Source: UBA2653 sp964572685 | GTDB lineage: Bacteria; Pseudomonadota; Gammaproteobacteria; Legionellales; Legionellaceae | NCBI GenBank assembly: GCA_964572685.1 | Contig: CAZNFJ010000017.1 | Coordinates: 1-39,934, forward strand | DNA length: 39,934 bases | Reading direction: 5' to 3' | In this document: one piece after another, positions 30,434 through 39,876 of the stretch | Numbering within the stretch: the stretch's first letter is position 1 | Layout: the number at the start of each line of letters is the position of its first letter | Made by a program: the position numbers and the translations under genes | Notes under the pieces: generated by a model | Told to the model about the DNA's origin: nothing | What the model saw: only the letters and a program-made list of their open reading frames with translations | Database searches by the model: none

Positions 30434-31597
30434 TCACACATGCGTGCGTAAACCTATGGCAAACCATCGATTTTCATGATCAATTCGCAGTAATAATGCA
30501 ACCACCACACAATTGACCACCAAAGAAGCGCCACCATAGCTTAAAAAAGGTAAAGTCAGTCCTTTGGTTGGTAACATGCCCGAATTCACGCCCATGTTGA
30601 TCAATGCTTGAAAAAACAGCCAACAGCTTAATCCATAGGCTACATAGGCAGCAAACAATCGATTTTGCTGAAACGCCTGAAAACCGATGGCCATGCCTCG
30701 CCAAAAGACTAACGCATATAAAGTCAAAACCACAGCAATCCCAACAAATCCCAGTTCTTCAGCCAAAACAGCAAATAAAAAATCTGTATGTGCTTCAGGA
30801 AGATAAAATAACTTTTGGACGCTATCTCCCAACCCCATACCCAACCAACCGCCACGACCAAAAGCAATCAATGCCTGTGTTAACTGATAACCACTTTTAA
30901 ATTGATCAGCCCAAGGATTTAAAAATGCCGTCAATCGCGCCACTCGATAAGGAGAAGCTACAGCAATTGCGGCCATTGCAAGCGCCACCAGTGCTATCAT
31001 CACCAAATAGTAACGCCATTTCACGCCCGACAAAAATAACATCATCATCACGCTCGAAACGATGACCACTGTTGCACCAAAGTCAGGCTCTAACAAAAGT
31101 AAAAAACTGATAACGGCCAAGACCATCATCGGTTTAATGAATGACATCAGTTGTTGGTCTTTTCGAGTCGATTGTCGGACCAAATAACCGGCCATGTAAA
31201 TGATCACCAATAACTTTGCCATTTCAGAAACCTGAATACCCATAAAACCTAAAGATAACCAACGCCGACTTCCATTGACCATTTTTCCGATGCCTGGAAT
31301 CAAAACCAAAAGCATACACAATAAACAAATTCCCAATAAAGCCACACTGTGCTTTTGCCATTGATTGGTATCGGTTCGCATCACCACCATCGCTAAAATA
31401 AACCCCAATATCAAATAAGCCATTTGACGTATCAAAAAATAAAAGGGTTGATGGTAATATTTAGTTGCCACCATCACGGAACTGGATGAAACCATCATTA
31501 AACCAATTAAAATCAAACTTAAAATGGCTGCTGCAAAAATTTTGTCATACATGCTATGACTACTGGCCACTGCTGTTTTTTTAGATTTCAGATTCAT
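30434..31597 (-). CDS. ftsW: Septal peptidoglycan glycosyltransferase FtsW
   Basis: This SEDS-family polymerase uses lipid II together with FtsI during septation. The 387-residue protein has about ten membrane helices. Diagnostic blocks are GSRRWLSLGFMGIQVSEMAK, LLLLEPDFGATVVI, GYQLTQALIAFGRGGWLGMG, YLPEAHTDFLFAVLAEELG with the likely catalytic D272, and GMLPTKGLTLPFLSYGG. The start overlaps the murD stop by 4 nt. Its partner FtsI is not in this window. Confidence 0.96.
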   Translation of the reverse strand: MNLKSKKTAVASSHSMYDKIFAAAILSLILIGLMMVSSSSVMVATKYYHQPFYFLIRQMAYLILGFILAMVVMRTDTNQWQKHSVALLGICLLCMLLVLIPGIGKMVNGSRRWLSLGFMGIQVSEMAKLLVIIYMAGYLVRQSTRKDQQLMSFIKPMMVLAVISFLLLLEPDFGATVVIVSSVMMMLFLSGVKWRYYLVMIALVALAMAAIAVASPYRVARLTAFLNPWADQFKSGYQLTQALIAFGRGGWLGMGLGDSVQKLFYLPEAHTDFLFAVLAEELGFVGIAVVLTLYALVFWRGMAIGFQAFQQNRLFAAYVAYGLSCWLFFQALINMGVNSGMLPTKGLTLPFLSYGGASLVVNCVVVALLLRIDHENRWFAIGLRTHV

Positions 31598-32931
31598 TCA
31601 TTTAATCCTTTAACAAGAGCCATGAACTGTGTGCCTCTATCTTCGAAATTCTTGAACATGTCTAAACTCGCGCAAGCCGGCGACAGCAATACCATATCGC
31701 CGACTTTGGCATGGTGACTTGCTATATCAACAGCTTCTTTCAAACTTGCTGCACGCTCAATACTAACGGCTCCGTGCCACTGTGTCGAAATCAAATCGGC
31801 ATCTTGACCAATAAGTACCACATGACGGACATATTTTTCTAAAAGTGGCCGAATGGCTGTTAAGTCAGCACCTTTAGCCTGACCACCAGCAATCAAGATC
31901 ATTTGACCTTGCAAAGTTGGCCCCATCCCTTCTAAAGCAGCGAATGTCGCCCCCAAATTGGTGCCTTTTGAATCATTGATATACGTCACACCCTTGGTAT
32001 GGGCTACCCATTGGGTTCGATGAGCTAGACCGGAAAACTCTTGAAGAACTTGTATCATGGTGCTTTTAGACACACCAACATAGCGGGCTAACGCGCAAGA
32101 CGCCATCACATTAAGCCAATTGTGATGACCTTGAAGTTTAAGATCTTTGGTCAAAATAAAAATCTCATCCTCGAAAGCAATGGCCTCACCTTGCGCAGTC
32201 TGTATGACGCCCCATTGATACTTTTCAGGTTGCGACAAGCCAAAAGACTCTTGATGTTTTGCATGAATTTTTGGCAAAGTGAGTTCATCATGGCGATTAA
32301 AAATCAACATCTCAGTTTGTTCATAGATTCGCTGTTTGGCTGCCACATAGGCTTCCATTGACCCATGATAATCAATATGATCGGCAGAAACATTGAGTAT
32401 TGTCGCCGCACTTAAACGTGTATTTTGCATATGTAATAATTGAAAACTAGATAATTCCAGCACCCAAATATCAGCTTGAGGATTTTGTTCATACAATTCT
32501 AAAACAGGGGTACCAAGATTACCCCCCACTGCGGTTTTAAAGCCTTGCGCCTGGCACATTAGCCCGACCAAAGTCGTCACAGTCGACTTGCCATTGGAAC
32601 CGGTAATGCCAATCACCGGCGCATTAATCAATCGCATCAAGCAATCTAAATCATTTTCGATAAGAATACCCTTGGCCATCGCTTCTTGTAGTATTTCTTC
32701 ATGCAAGGGAACGCCAGGACTACAGATGATTTTATCAACATGCTCAAGTAAATCATGCGGATAATCATGACAGTAACAAGTAACATCAGGAAACATCTCT
32801 TGAAATTTCTCAAGCTCAGGAGGTTTAGACCGTGTATCATACGCAATAAATGCTTTTTGATTGGATTTTAGAAAACGCGCGATGGAAAAACCTGTTTTCC
32901 CCAAACCAATCAAAAGAGTGCTTTTAATCAT
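31594..32931 (-). CDS. murD: UDP-N-acetylmuramoylalanine--D-glutamate ligase
   Basis: This ligase adds D-glutamate to UDP-MurNAc-L-Ala. In the 445-residue protein the N-terminal nucleotide loop GLGKTG is at 9-14, the P-loop GSNGKST at 111-117, then NVSADHIDYHGSMEAYVAAK (carbamylated-lysine region), NDSKGTNLGAT and SPACASLDMFKNFEDRG near the C-terminus. Length matches E. coli MurD (438). It lies 21 nt after mraY and overlaps ftsW by 4 nt, as in the standard cluster. Confidence 0.96.
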   Translation of the reverse strand: MIKSTLLIGLGKTGFSIARFLKSNQKAFIAYDTRSKPPELEKFQEMFPDVTCYCHDYPHDLLEHVDKIICSPGVPLHEEILQEAMAKGILIENDLDCLMRLINAPVIGITGSNGKSTVTTLVGLMCQAQGFKTAVGGNLGTPVLELYEQNPQADIWVLELSSFQLLHMQNTRLSAATILNVSADHIDYHGSMEAYVAAKQRIYEQTEMLIFNRHDELTLPKIHAKHQESFGLSQPEKYQWGVIQTAQGEAIAFEDEIFILTKDLKLQGHHNWLNVMASCALARYVGVSKSTMIQVLQEFSGLAHRTQWVAHTKGVTYINDSKGTNLGATFAALEGMGPTLQGQMILIAGGQAKGADLTAIRPLLEKYVRHVVLIGQDADLISTQWHGAVSIERAASLKEAVDIASHHAKVGDMVLLSPACASLDMFKNFEDRGTQFMALVKGLNE

Positions 32932-32952
32932 ATCTCCAAACCCCCTTAAGGA

Positions 32953-34038
32953 TTATCTGAGTTTAATAGTCGCCAATCCACACAGCACAAGAACCACCGT
33001 AATAATCCAAAAACGAACGATGACCTTGGGTTCTGTCCACCCCTTTAATTCAAAATGATGATGCAAAGGAGCCATTTTAAATAACCGCTTTCCACCAGTA
33101 TATTTAAAATAACCGACCTGCAAAATCACTGACAAAGTTTCAATAACAAATAAGCCCCCCATCAATACCAGCATCAATTCCTGTCGAATTAAAACAGCAA
33201 TTAAGCCAATGGCGGCACCTAAAGATAAAGATCCCACATCACCCATAAAAATTTGAGCAGGATAACTGTTATACCATAAGAAACCAAGGCCCGAACCAAC
33301 AATTGAAGCACAAAATACCGTAATTTCACTGGTATTGGGTACATAAGGAATTGAGAGATAATGTGCATACACAGCATTTCCTGAAATATAAGCAAAAATT
33401 CCAAGTGCACCAGAAACCATAACAATGGGTAATATCGCTAAACCATCTAAACCATCGGTTAAATTCACAGCATTACTGCTGCCCACAATAACCAAAAAAG
33501 CCAGAACAGGAAAAAGCCAACCCAAATTGATCAGCACATCCTTGAAAAAAGGAACCACTAATTGTGTTTGAATAGGTGAAGAGGCATGATAAATCATATA
33601 AACAATAGCCATCAGGGTTATCAGAGTTTGCGTCAGCAACTTTCCTTTAGCAGAAACACCTTTACTATTTTTTAAAATCAGTTTGCGGTAGTCATCCATC
33701 CACCCCAATAAACCAAAACTTAATGTCACGCCCATCAGTAACCAGATATTTCCCTGTGATAAATCACCCCATAATAAGGTACTAAAAGTCATGGAAAATA
33801 AAATCAAGACACCGCCCATGGTTGGAGTGCCAGCCTTTGACAAATGCGATTTGGGCCCATCATCACGAACCATTTGTCCTATCTGCATTTTCCTCAGCCA
33901 GTGGATGGTTTTGGGGCCCAAATAAAGCCCCATAAATAAAGCGGTTAAAGCAGCCAGGATCGAACGAAACGTAATATACTGAAAAACTCGCAAGGCATGA
34001 TAATGCATTTGCAATAGTTGTGTGAGCCAATAAAGCAT
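32953..34038 (-). CDS. mraY: Phospho-N-acetylmuramoyl-pentapeptide transferase
   Basis: This membrane enzyme makes lipid I by moving phospho-MurNAc-pentapeptide to undecaprenyl phosphate. The 361-residue protein (E. coli 360) has ten membrane helices and a collinear catalytic set: D115-D116 (WMDDYRK), NLTDGLDG (192-199), D267 (MGDVGS) and the HHH motif (326-328, APLHHHFE). KSHLSKAGTPTMGGVLIL near residue 63 is fully conserved. It follows murF by 21 nt. Confidence 0.97.
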   Translation of the reverse strand: MLYWLTQLLQMHYHALRVFQYITFRSILAALTALFMGLYLGPKTIHWLRKMQIGQMVRDDGPKSHLSKAGTPTMGGVLILFSMTFSTLLWGDLSQGNIWLLMGVTLSFGLLGWMDDYRKLILKNSKGVSAKGKLLTQTLITLMAIVYMIYHASSPIQTQLVVPFFKDVLINLGWLFPVLAFLVIVGSSNAVNLTDGLDGLAILPIVMVSGALGIFAYISGNAVYAHYLSIPYVPNTSEITVFCASIVGSGLGFLWYNSYPAQIFMGDVGSLSLGAAIGLIAVLIRQELMLVLMGGLFVIETLSVILQVGYFKYTGGKRLFKMAPLHHHFELKGWTEPKVIVRFWIITVVLVLCGLATIKLR

Positions 34039-34059
34039 AAGAACCCTTATAAAAAATGA

Positions 34060-35385
34060 TTAGACCACAATTTCTTGGACAATGTTCTCCATTTTAGAAG
34101 AACGCGACCCCTTCACTAACACGGTAGCATCTGCATTCAAATGCATTTTCAAGGTCTCTATCAATTGAGATGCCTCAGCAAAATGCATCGCTCCTTCACC
34201 AAAAGATTGTACTGCATATAAAGAATGTGGCCCCAAACCCAAAAGATAATCAACCCCCAACTCTTTGGCCATAACTCCCAATTCCTGATGTTGTGATTGG
34301 GCATAGTGCTCAAGTTCAGCGATATCACCCATCACTAATATCTTGGTTCCCAATTGAGATGTTAATAATTGAATACCTGCACGAAATGAAGCTAAGTTTG
34401 CATTGTAGGTATCATCAATGACCACACAGCCATGAAGGCCTTTTTTAAAATTCAAACGCCCTTTTACGCCAGAAAAACTTGCAAGTCCTTTTTGAATTTG
34501 CAACAAAGAAAGTCCTGCAGCCAAAGCCATGCTTGCAGCGGCAAGTGCATTTTGTACTTGATGGCGACCAGGCACTGACAATATAATTTCCTGCGTTTGT
34601 GAGCCAAAATATAATTTAAATTGATAACAAGAAGCATGATGTTCCTGGATATCGGATGCCCAAACATCAGCAGGATGTTGGCTTGAAAATCTCAGAACTT
34701 CCAAATGTGGAAATAAATCATCCCAATAGTGCGCATAGAAATCATCATCATTGACAATCGCGATTCCGCTTGATGATAATTGTTCATAAATCTCACCCTT
34801 GGCTTTTGCCACTTGTTCAATTGAACCAAATTTCCCCAAATGTGCTGGGCCTATATTATTAATCAAGGCAATGTCTGGCTTCACCATTCGAGCGGTCTCT
34901 TGAATATCGCCCACATGATTGGCGCCCAATTCAAAAACCGCGTAATGATGGGTTTCATTCAACGCCATCAAATTAATCGGCACACCCAATTGGTTATTAA
35001 AATTGCCCTTGGAGACAAAAGCATGCTCTTGGAAAATACAGCCCAACATGTCTTTAACCGTCGTTTTACCATTACTCCCGGTCAATGCCAGCACCTTAAG
35101 ATTCAAAGTCTGACGATGATGACAAGCGATTTTTGTTAATGCTGCCTGGGCATTATCAACCACTAAAACTGGAACTGTAACGACAAGATCACGCTCAGCT
35201 AAAATAGCAACAGCACCATGCTCTATCGCTTGTAAAACATAATCATGTCCATCAACATGCTCACCCTTGAGTGCCACAAACATTTGCTGTGGCATGGCCA
35301 TTCGACTATCAATACCAACGCCTGCAATTTCTTGCTCCGCCTCACAGGGAATTTCTAATACTTTGGCAATTTCAGACAATTTCAT
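34060..35385 (-). CDS. murF: UDP-MurNAc-tripeptide--D-alanyl-D-alanine ligase
   Basis: This ligase attaches the D-Ala-D-Ala made by Ddl, completing the cytoplasmic pentapeptide precursor. In the 441-residue protein, GIDSR (24-28), FVALKGEHVDGHDYV, the P-loop block GSNGKTTVKDML (103-114), NNQLGVPINLM, FELGANHVGDI and DDTYNANLASF are in order. In most relatives murE precedes it; here zipA does, with only 3 nt between. The start has no strong ribosome site and is probably coupled to zipA. Confidence 0.96.
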   Translation of the reverse strand: MKLSEIAKVLEIPCEAEQEIAGVGIDSRMAMPQQMFVALKGEHVDGHDYVLQAIEHGAVAILAERDLVVTVPVLVVDNAQAALTKIACHHRQTLNLKVLALTGSNGKTTVKDMLGCIFQEHAFVSKGNFNNQLGVPINLMALNETHHYAVFELGANHVGDIQETARMVKPDIALINNIGPAHLGKFGSIEQVAKAKGEIYEQLSSSGIAIVNDDDFYAHYWDDLFPHLEVLRFSSQHPADVWASDIQEHHASCYQFKLYFGSQTQEIILSVPGRHQVQNALAAASMALAAGLSLLQIQKGLASFSGVKGRLNFKKGLHGCVVIDDTYNANLASFRAGIQLLTSQLGTKILVMGDIAELEHYAQSQHQELGVMAKELGVDYLLGLGPHSLYAVQSFGEGAMHFAEASQLIETLKMHLNADATVLVKGSRSSKMENIVQEIVV

Positions 35386-35388
35386 GAA

Positions 35389-36096
35389 TTATAACTCAGT
35401 TGTTTCCGCAATCATCTGTTCAAATCGATGAATCGTTTGAGAGGTTAAAGGTCGTTGCCGCTCATCCAACAGATTGGCATGCAAATCTTCTGCTAGTTGC
35501 TTAGCTGTTTGAATGAAAATCTCAAAACGTTCACTATCAATCGAAATATTACCAGACAATTCCATAAACAAACAAAGGCCTTTAACACTCATGGCACCAA
35601 TCGTTTGTAAATCAAACATACCCGTGGCCGTTGCGGCAGCCAAACTAAATAAGACAGGACCTTGACCCGATGCATGCTGATGACGATGAAATAAACCCGC
35701 ATCACCATAACGCAAACCACAAGAGAGTAAAGTTTGCAGTAAATCATAACCTGCAAAAATATTTTGGCCTTGAGCAGCTAAAAAAAGCATAATATTTTTA
35801 GCCGGTGGTTCTGAATCCAATTGCTCTTCTCGTTCAATCGACATACCTAAGTTCGGTTTACTTGATATTTCTTCGATGAAATCTTTTTCTTCATGATGCA
35901 ACAAATCTTCAATATTGATCTTTCTTACCTGAATAATATCATCAGCTCCTAAAGCTTCTTGATTCAATGAAGGCGTTAATGGCACATTGATTTTATTTTT
36001 CTTTTTAAAAAAATTCGGCTGGAGTTTCCAAACCATCATGCCTAAAATCACCCCTAATAACACAATATTCATGATAAAACTAAAATTGGCTTGCAT
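35389..36096 (-). CDS. zipA: Cell division protein ZipA, short-linker form
   Basis: ZipA is a membrane anchor for the FtsZ C-terminal peptide, specific to gammaproteobacteria. The 235-residue protein has an N-terminal membrane helix (about 6-23), a basic stretch (FFKKKNK) and a linker of only about 70 residues. The ZipA C-terminal domain starts near residue 100: GLRYGDAGLFHRHQHASGQG, VLFSLAAATATGMFDLQTIG, then LAEDLHANLLDERQRPLTSQ, matching the E. coli domain motif by motif. E. coli ZipA has 328 residues, with a long Pro/Gln-rich linker that is missing here. The start lies 2 nt after the smc stop, with GGAG just before; smc-zipA is a known neighbourhood. Confidence 0.9.
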   Translation of the reverse strand: MQANFSFIMNIVLLGVILGMMVWKLQPNFFKKKNKINVPLTPSLNQEALGADDIIQVRKINIEDLLHHEEKDFIEEISSKPNLGMSIEREEQLDSEPPAKNIMLFLAAQGQNIFAGYDLLQTLLSCGLRYGDAGLFHRHQHASGQGPVLFSLAAATATGMFDLQTIGAMSVKGLCLFMELSGNISIDSERFEIFIQTAKQLAEDLHANLLDERQRPLTSQTIHRFEQMIAETTEL

Positions 36097-36098
36097 AC

Positions 36099-39000
36099 TT
36101 ACTCCTTATTGACCATCTCTAACGCTTTAGCCATGTTCACCGAAACTACTCGGGAAACGCCAGGTTCCTGCATCGTCACACCTATCAATTCATCAGCAAC
36201 ATCCATGGTTAATGGATTATGCGTAATTAACATAAACTGCACTGATTTTGATAATTTATCAATTAAACCAGCGAGCCTTTGCACATTTGCATCATCTAAT
36301 GCTGCATCCACCTCATCAAGAAGACAAAATGGTGCAGGATTCAATGAAAATATTGAAAACAACAATGCGACTGCTGTCAATGCTTTTTCCCCACCAGAGA
36401 GTAATTGTATACGATGTTGCTTTTTACCTGGTAGCTGAACATGGACCGCAACGCTTGCTTCTAGAAGATTATCACAACTTGCAACAAACTTCGCCTCCCC
36501 TCCACCAAAAAGTTGTGGAAAAATTTCAGTTAAATGTTGATTGATAGCAAGTAAGGTCTCTTGTAAGCGCCTATGCATATCCTGATCCAAGGTTTGTATG
36601 GCGCCTTCCAATTCGGCAATCGCCTGTTTTAAATCAAATTGTTGATCAAGTAAATGTGTTTGACGCTCTTTTTCTTGATGATAAAGACCGACTGCTAGTA
36701 AATTAACATCCCCCATTTCTTGCATCATCATTTCTAATTGTTCTAAGTATTTCTTAAGAGCCCCTTCATTCGCATCCGCAGGAATATCTTGCATATCAAC
36801 ATCAAGATTGTCTTTCATTTCATCAAAAAGGGTTTGGTTTTGTTCTTTTTCAGACAATATTTTCCATTTTTTTTCTAAAATCGCCAAATGCTTGTTTTTT
36901 ATAAGCTCTAATTCCTGAATCAATCCCTCCTTCACAGAACGCTTATATTGGCAATCTTTCTGAATCATATGTAATTGTTCCTCTTTTTTTTGAATCAGTA
37001 GCGATTGCTCCATCCAATGATCTTGAGGATAATTGATTTCGTTTTCAAGTTTTTCCAGCTGCCCTAGATTTTCAATAATTTTTTGTGAAATAAGCTGCAA
37101 ACGACCAACCGTTTTGGGATGTTGTGCTTGCATATGCTCATGTTGAGTTTTAAATCGCGTCAAACTTAACTGTTGTTCCTGAAGCTGGCTCGAAAATTGT
37201 GCATGCGCTTTATCCACTTCAGCCAAGCTTTCTTGTAAACCTTCTAATTGCGCAGATAACCCATGCTCTAAAGATTTTTCTTTTTCATCTTCAGTTTGAT
37301 ACTCTTCGATTTGTGTCTGCCATTCTTTAACTTGCCCAAGCTTTTGTGCATATTTTTCTTCAGCTTGTTGCCACTGCAATCGAAGACGTACCTGTTCTTG
37401 AAGTAAAAATTGATGTTGTTGTCTCAATGTTTGTAATTGCTGTTGTTGCTCAAACCAAAGTCGCTCTTTTTCTTCCAAAAGACGTGATTGCTTCTCTAAT
37501 TCAAGCTGCTGATATTGATATTGGTTTCGACTTGATTCGAGCGCTTGCTGACTATCTTCAAATTGCTGTTTAAAAGCATCATAAGCGCTTTGAGCCAAAC
37601 GCCATTCATTTAAACGAGTGGCCAGTCCCTGATGTGTGGTTTGGTCTAAGGGAAGATAATAAATCCAGTCAGAGCCTAACCAAATACCTTCGGGGCATAA
37701 AACAGATTCATGGGCCTTAAGTTTTGAAACAAGCTTTTTGGCATCAGCAAAATTTGATGCCACATGAAGTGCTTGCCAATCAAAAAATCCAGCCGGCACC
37801 CAATCCACCTGCATGTGTTGAAGAAGTGAGGATACAGGTGATTTTATGACTTTTTGCATGCATGCATAAAAAACCCCACCTTTGGGTATGGGCTCCTCTG
37901 GAAAGGCCCCAGATTGACAATAATACGTGGGCAAAAAATGCTGCCATAACCAATCCATGGTTTTTTGCCATTCTATCGGAATTTTCCAATCAGCCAGCCA
38001 ATTTTTTATCGTCAACCAAGGTTCTTGTAAATTTAAATTCTCCGGCGTGTAGGAAGAAAGCAATCCCTGATAGCCTGCCTCTTTGCCAAGCATATCTTGT
38101 CTGAGAAAATCAAATCGAGCTTGAGATTCTTGAAAAGCAATACGTTGATGTTCATAAGTGTCTTTTGCATGTTGGGCATTTTGTTGATAGACCTGCAACT
38201 GTTCCTTGAAATGTGCCAATTGCTTTTCTATTGGTACAACCTCTGATTCCAGATGGTTTATTTTTTTTGCGTATTCATCGCAATCAGATTGCTGAACACT
38301 TTGTTTTAAGTTCTCGATATCTATTTTCAATTGTGAAAGCATTTGTAAAGTTTGTTCTTTTTTCGCATTTAAAACCTGTAATTGGGTAAAATATTGTTGA
38401 TGTTTTTGGCGAATTTGCGCTCTTTTTTGTTGCTTGTCACGAATTTCTGCCTGAAGTGCTTGCCTTTGTGCATTTTGTAGACCCAACTGCGTTTGTGTTT
38501 CTTGCATAAAACTCTGCAGGTTTTGACAATCTTCTTGTAATTTTAATAAAATTATTTTCTCTTCTAATTGCTGTTGATTTAATTCTTGCTGTTCTTGGTA
38601 AAATTGATTTTTCTCTTGTTGATAGCGCTGAAATTCTTGTTGACGTTTAGCCAAATATTCTTGTTGTTGCTGTAAATGAATCTTTTCCTTAAAAATGGCC
38701 TGCTCCATTTGCTGTAACTCAGTTTGCAATGTCTGGCATTGAACATCCAGGCTTGAAATTTGCAACATCAAAGTATCTTTTTCTTGTAAATTTTGTTGTT
38801 CGAGCATTTCTTGTTCGGCTAGAGTTTTTTGCAAGGAGGATTGTTTATCTAGGGTACGTTTGGCTATAACGCGCTGCAAAAGTGCTTGTTGCATCCGATA
38901 TTTTTGTCTAAACTCCTGAAATCGAATGGCATCCTGAGATTCTTTTTCCAAACGAAGAACAGTTTGCTCCAACTCACTTAGCATATCTGCAATTCGTGAT

Positions 39001-39572
39001 AGATTATCTGCTATTTGTGCAAGTCGTTCTGCACTTTCTTTGCGCCTTTCTTTATATTTACTAACGCCCGCAGCTTCTTCGAGATAGTGTTTCAACACTT
39101 CCGGGTTGGCTTCAACCAGTTGATTCACCATATTTTGACCAATGATGGCATACCCTCGGGCACCAGCACCGGTTCCTAACCATAAATCGGTTAAATCTTT
39201 ACGACGAACTTTTTGATGATTAATATAATAAGTTGATTCACCGGCTCGATTAATTTCTCGTTTTAATGACACATCGCCTTTTTTAACATATGCGCCTTGT
39301 AAATAACCATCGCCATTGTCTAAAATCATTTCGACCATAGCGATGCTCAGTGGTTTTCGATGTAAAGAGCCATTAAAAATGACATCTGACATCAAATCTC
39401 CGCGCAAAAATCGTGCCGAGCTCTCACCCATGACCCATCGAATGGCATCAATAACATTTGACTTTCCACAGCCATTAGGTCCAACAACCGCAATCTTTTG
39501 AGCATTTAATTGTAAGGTTGTCGTTTCAATAAACGATTTAAAACCCATCATTTTTATTTGTTTTAAAAACAT
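36099..39572 (-). CDS. smc: Chromosome condensation protein SMC
   Basis: This 1157-residue SMC ATPase organises and segregates the chromosome with ScpA/B. The N-terminal head has MFLKQIKMMGFKSF, Walker A GPNGCGKSN (31-39) and a KHYLEEAAGVSKYKERR segment. Long Gln/Glu-rich coiled coils (about 170-500 and 660-990) flank a globular hinge (about 505-660). The hinge, with WLADWKIPIEWQKTMDWLW and PKGGVFYACM, is of the divergent gammaproteobacterial type. The C-terminal head has LSGGEKALTAVALLFSIF and the Walker B/D-loop FCLLDEVDAALDDANV. AGGGG lies 8 nt before the ATG. The presence of SMC rather than MukB separates this organism from enterics. Confidence 0.96.
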   Translation of the reverse strand: MFLKQIKMMGFKSFIETTTLQLNAQKIAVVGPNGCGKSNVIDAIRWVMGESSARFLRGDLMSDVIFNGSLHRKPLSIAMVEMILDNGDGYLQGAYVKKGDVSLKREINRAGESTYYINHQKVRRKDLTDLWLGTGAGARGYAIIGQNMVNQLVEANPEVLKHYLEEAAGVSKYKERRKESAERLAQIADNLSRIADMLSELEQTVLRLEKESQDAIRFQEFRQKYRMQQALLQRVIAKRTLDKQSSLQKTLAEQEMLEQQNLQEKDTLMLQISSLDVQCQTLQTELQQMEQAIFKEKIHLQQQQEYLAKRQQEFQRYQQEKNQFYQEQQELNQQQLEEKIILLKLQEDCQNLQSFMQETQTQLGLQNAQRQALQAEIRDKQQKRAQIRQKHQQYFTQLQVLNAKKEQTLQMLSQLKIDIENLKQSVQQSDCDEYAKKINHLESEVVPIEKQLAHFKEQLQVYQQNAQHAKDTYEHQRIAFQESQARFDFLRQDMLGKEAGYQGLLSSYTPENLNLQEPWLTIKNWLADWKIPIEWQKTMDWLWQHFLPTYYCQSGAFPEEPIPKGGVFYACMQKVIKSPVSSLLQHMQVDWVPAGFFDWQALHVASNFADAKKLVSKLKAHESVLCPEGIWLGSDWIYYLPLDQTTHQGLATRLNEWRLAQSAYDAFKQQFEDSQQALESSRNQYQYQQLELEKQSRLLEEKERLWFEQQQQLQTLRQQHQFLLQEQVRLRLQWQQAEEKYAQKLGQVKEWQTQIEEYQTEDEKEKSLEHGLSAQLEGLQESLAEVDKAHAQFSSQLQEQQLSLTRFKTQHEHMQAQHPKTVGRLQLISQKIIENLGQLEKLENEINYPQDHWMEQSLLIQKKEEQLHMIQKDCQYKRSVKEGLIQELELIKNKHLAILEKKWKILSEKEQNQTLFDEMKDNLDVDMQDIPADANEGALKKYLEQLEMMMQEMGDVNLLAVGLYHQEKERQTHLLDQQFDLKQAIAELEGAIQTLDQDMHRRLQETLLAINQHLTEIFPQLFGGGEAKFVASCDNLLEASVAVHVQLPGKKQHRIQLLSGGEKALTAVALLFSIFSLNPAPFCLLDEVDAALDDANVQRLAGLIDKLSKSVQFMLITHNPLTMDVADELIGVTMQEPGVSRVVSVNMAKALEMVNKE

Positions 39573-39594
39573 GAGTCTATCCCCTGCTCAAAAT

Positions 39595-39804
39595 TCAAGC
39601 ACTTATCGTAATTTTTTTCTTAAGATTATCTATTTTAACTTTTTTTAATAAACGATTTGCGACATCAGATTCATCAATTCCATGCTGAGATCTGGTTTTC
39701 AAAGTCTTATTGGGCAATTTTTTTGAACTGGGCTGCACGGCATGTGTTGGCATAGAAAACAAAATAAATATGAATGATAACAAAGCAAAATTTTTCCTTG
39801 TCAT
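39595..39804 (-). CDS. Small exported basic protein of unknown function upstream of smc
   Basis: This 69-residue product has a signal peptide (MTRKNFALLSFIFILFSMP then THA, cut about residue 22) and a mature part of about 47 residues rich in lysine (VQPSSKKLPNKTLKTRS and NRLLKKVKIDNLKKK). I know no family. Evidence for expression: GGTGA 7 nt before the ATG, a good upstream promoter (39848-39876) and the smc start 22 nt after the stop. It may be a periplasmic or secreted cationic peptide, or a short leader gene of the smc operon. Confidence 0.55.
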   Translation of the reverse strand: MTRKNFALLSFIFILFSMPTHAVQPSSKKLPNKTLKTRSQHGIDESDVANRLLKKVKIDNLKKKITISA

Positions 39805-39847
39805 TTTAGAGTCACCCTCAACAAAATTAATTATTATTTTGCAAATG

Positions 39848-39876
39848 ATGATACCTATTCTTGCCTTTAATCACAA
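39848..39876 (-). promoter_or_regulatory. Candidate promoter of the small exported protein-smc-zipA-dcw transcript
   Basis: On the minus strand there is a -35 TTGTGA (39871-39876), a 17-nt spacer and a -10 TATCAT (39848-39853), giving a start near 39841 and a leader of about 37 nt. The -10 is identical to that of the murC promoter. It is the only clear promoter upstream of smc in the window. Confidence 0.45.

Noticed and set aside
36099..39572. MukB instead of SMC
   Set aside because: The length (1157), the N-terminal GPNGCGKSN and the C-terminal LSGGEKALTAVALLF are SMC features; MukB is longer and differs in these blocks.
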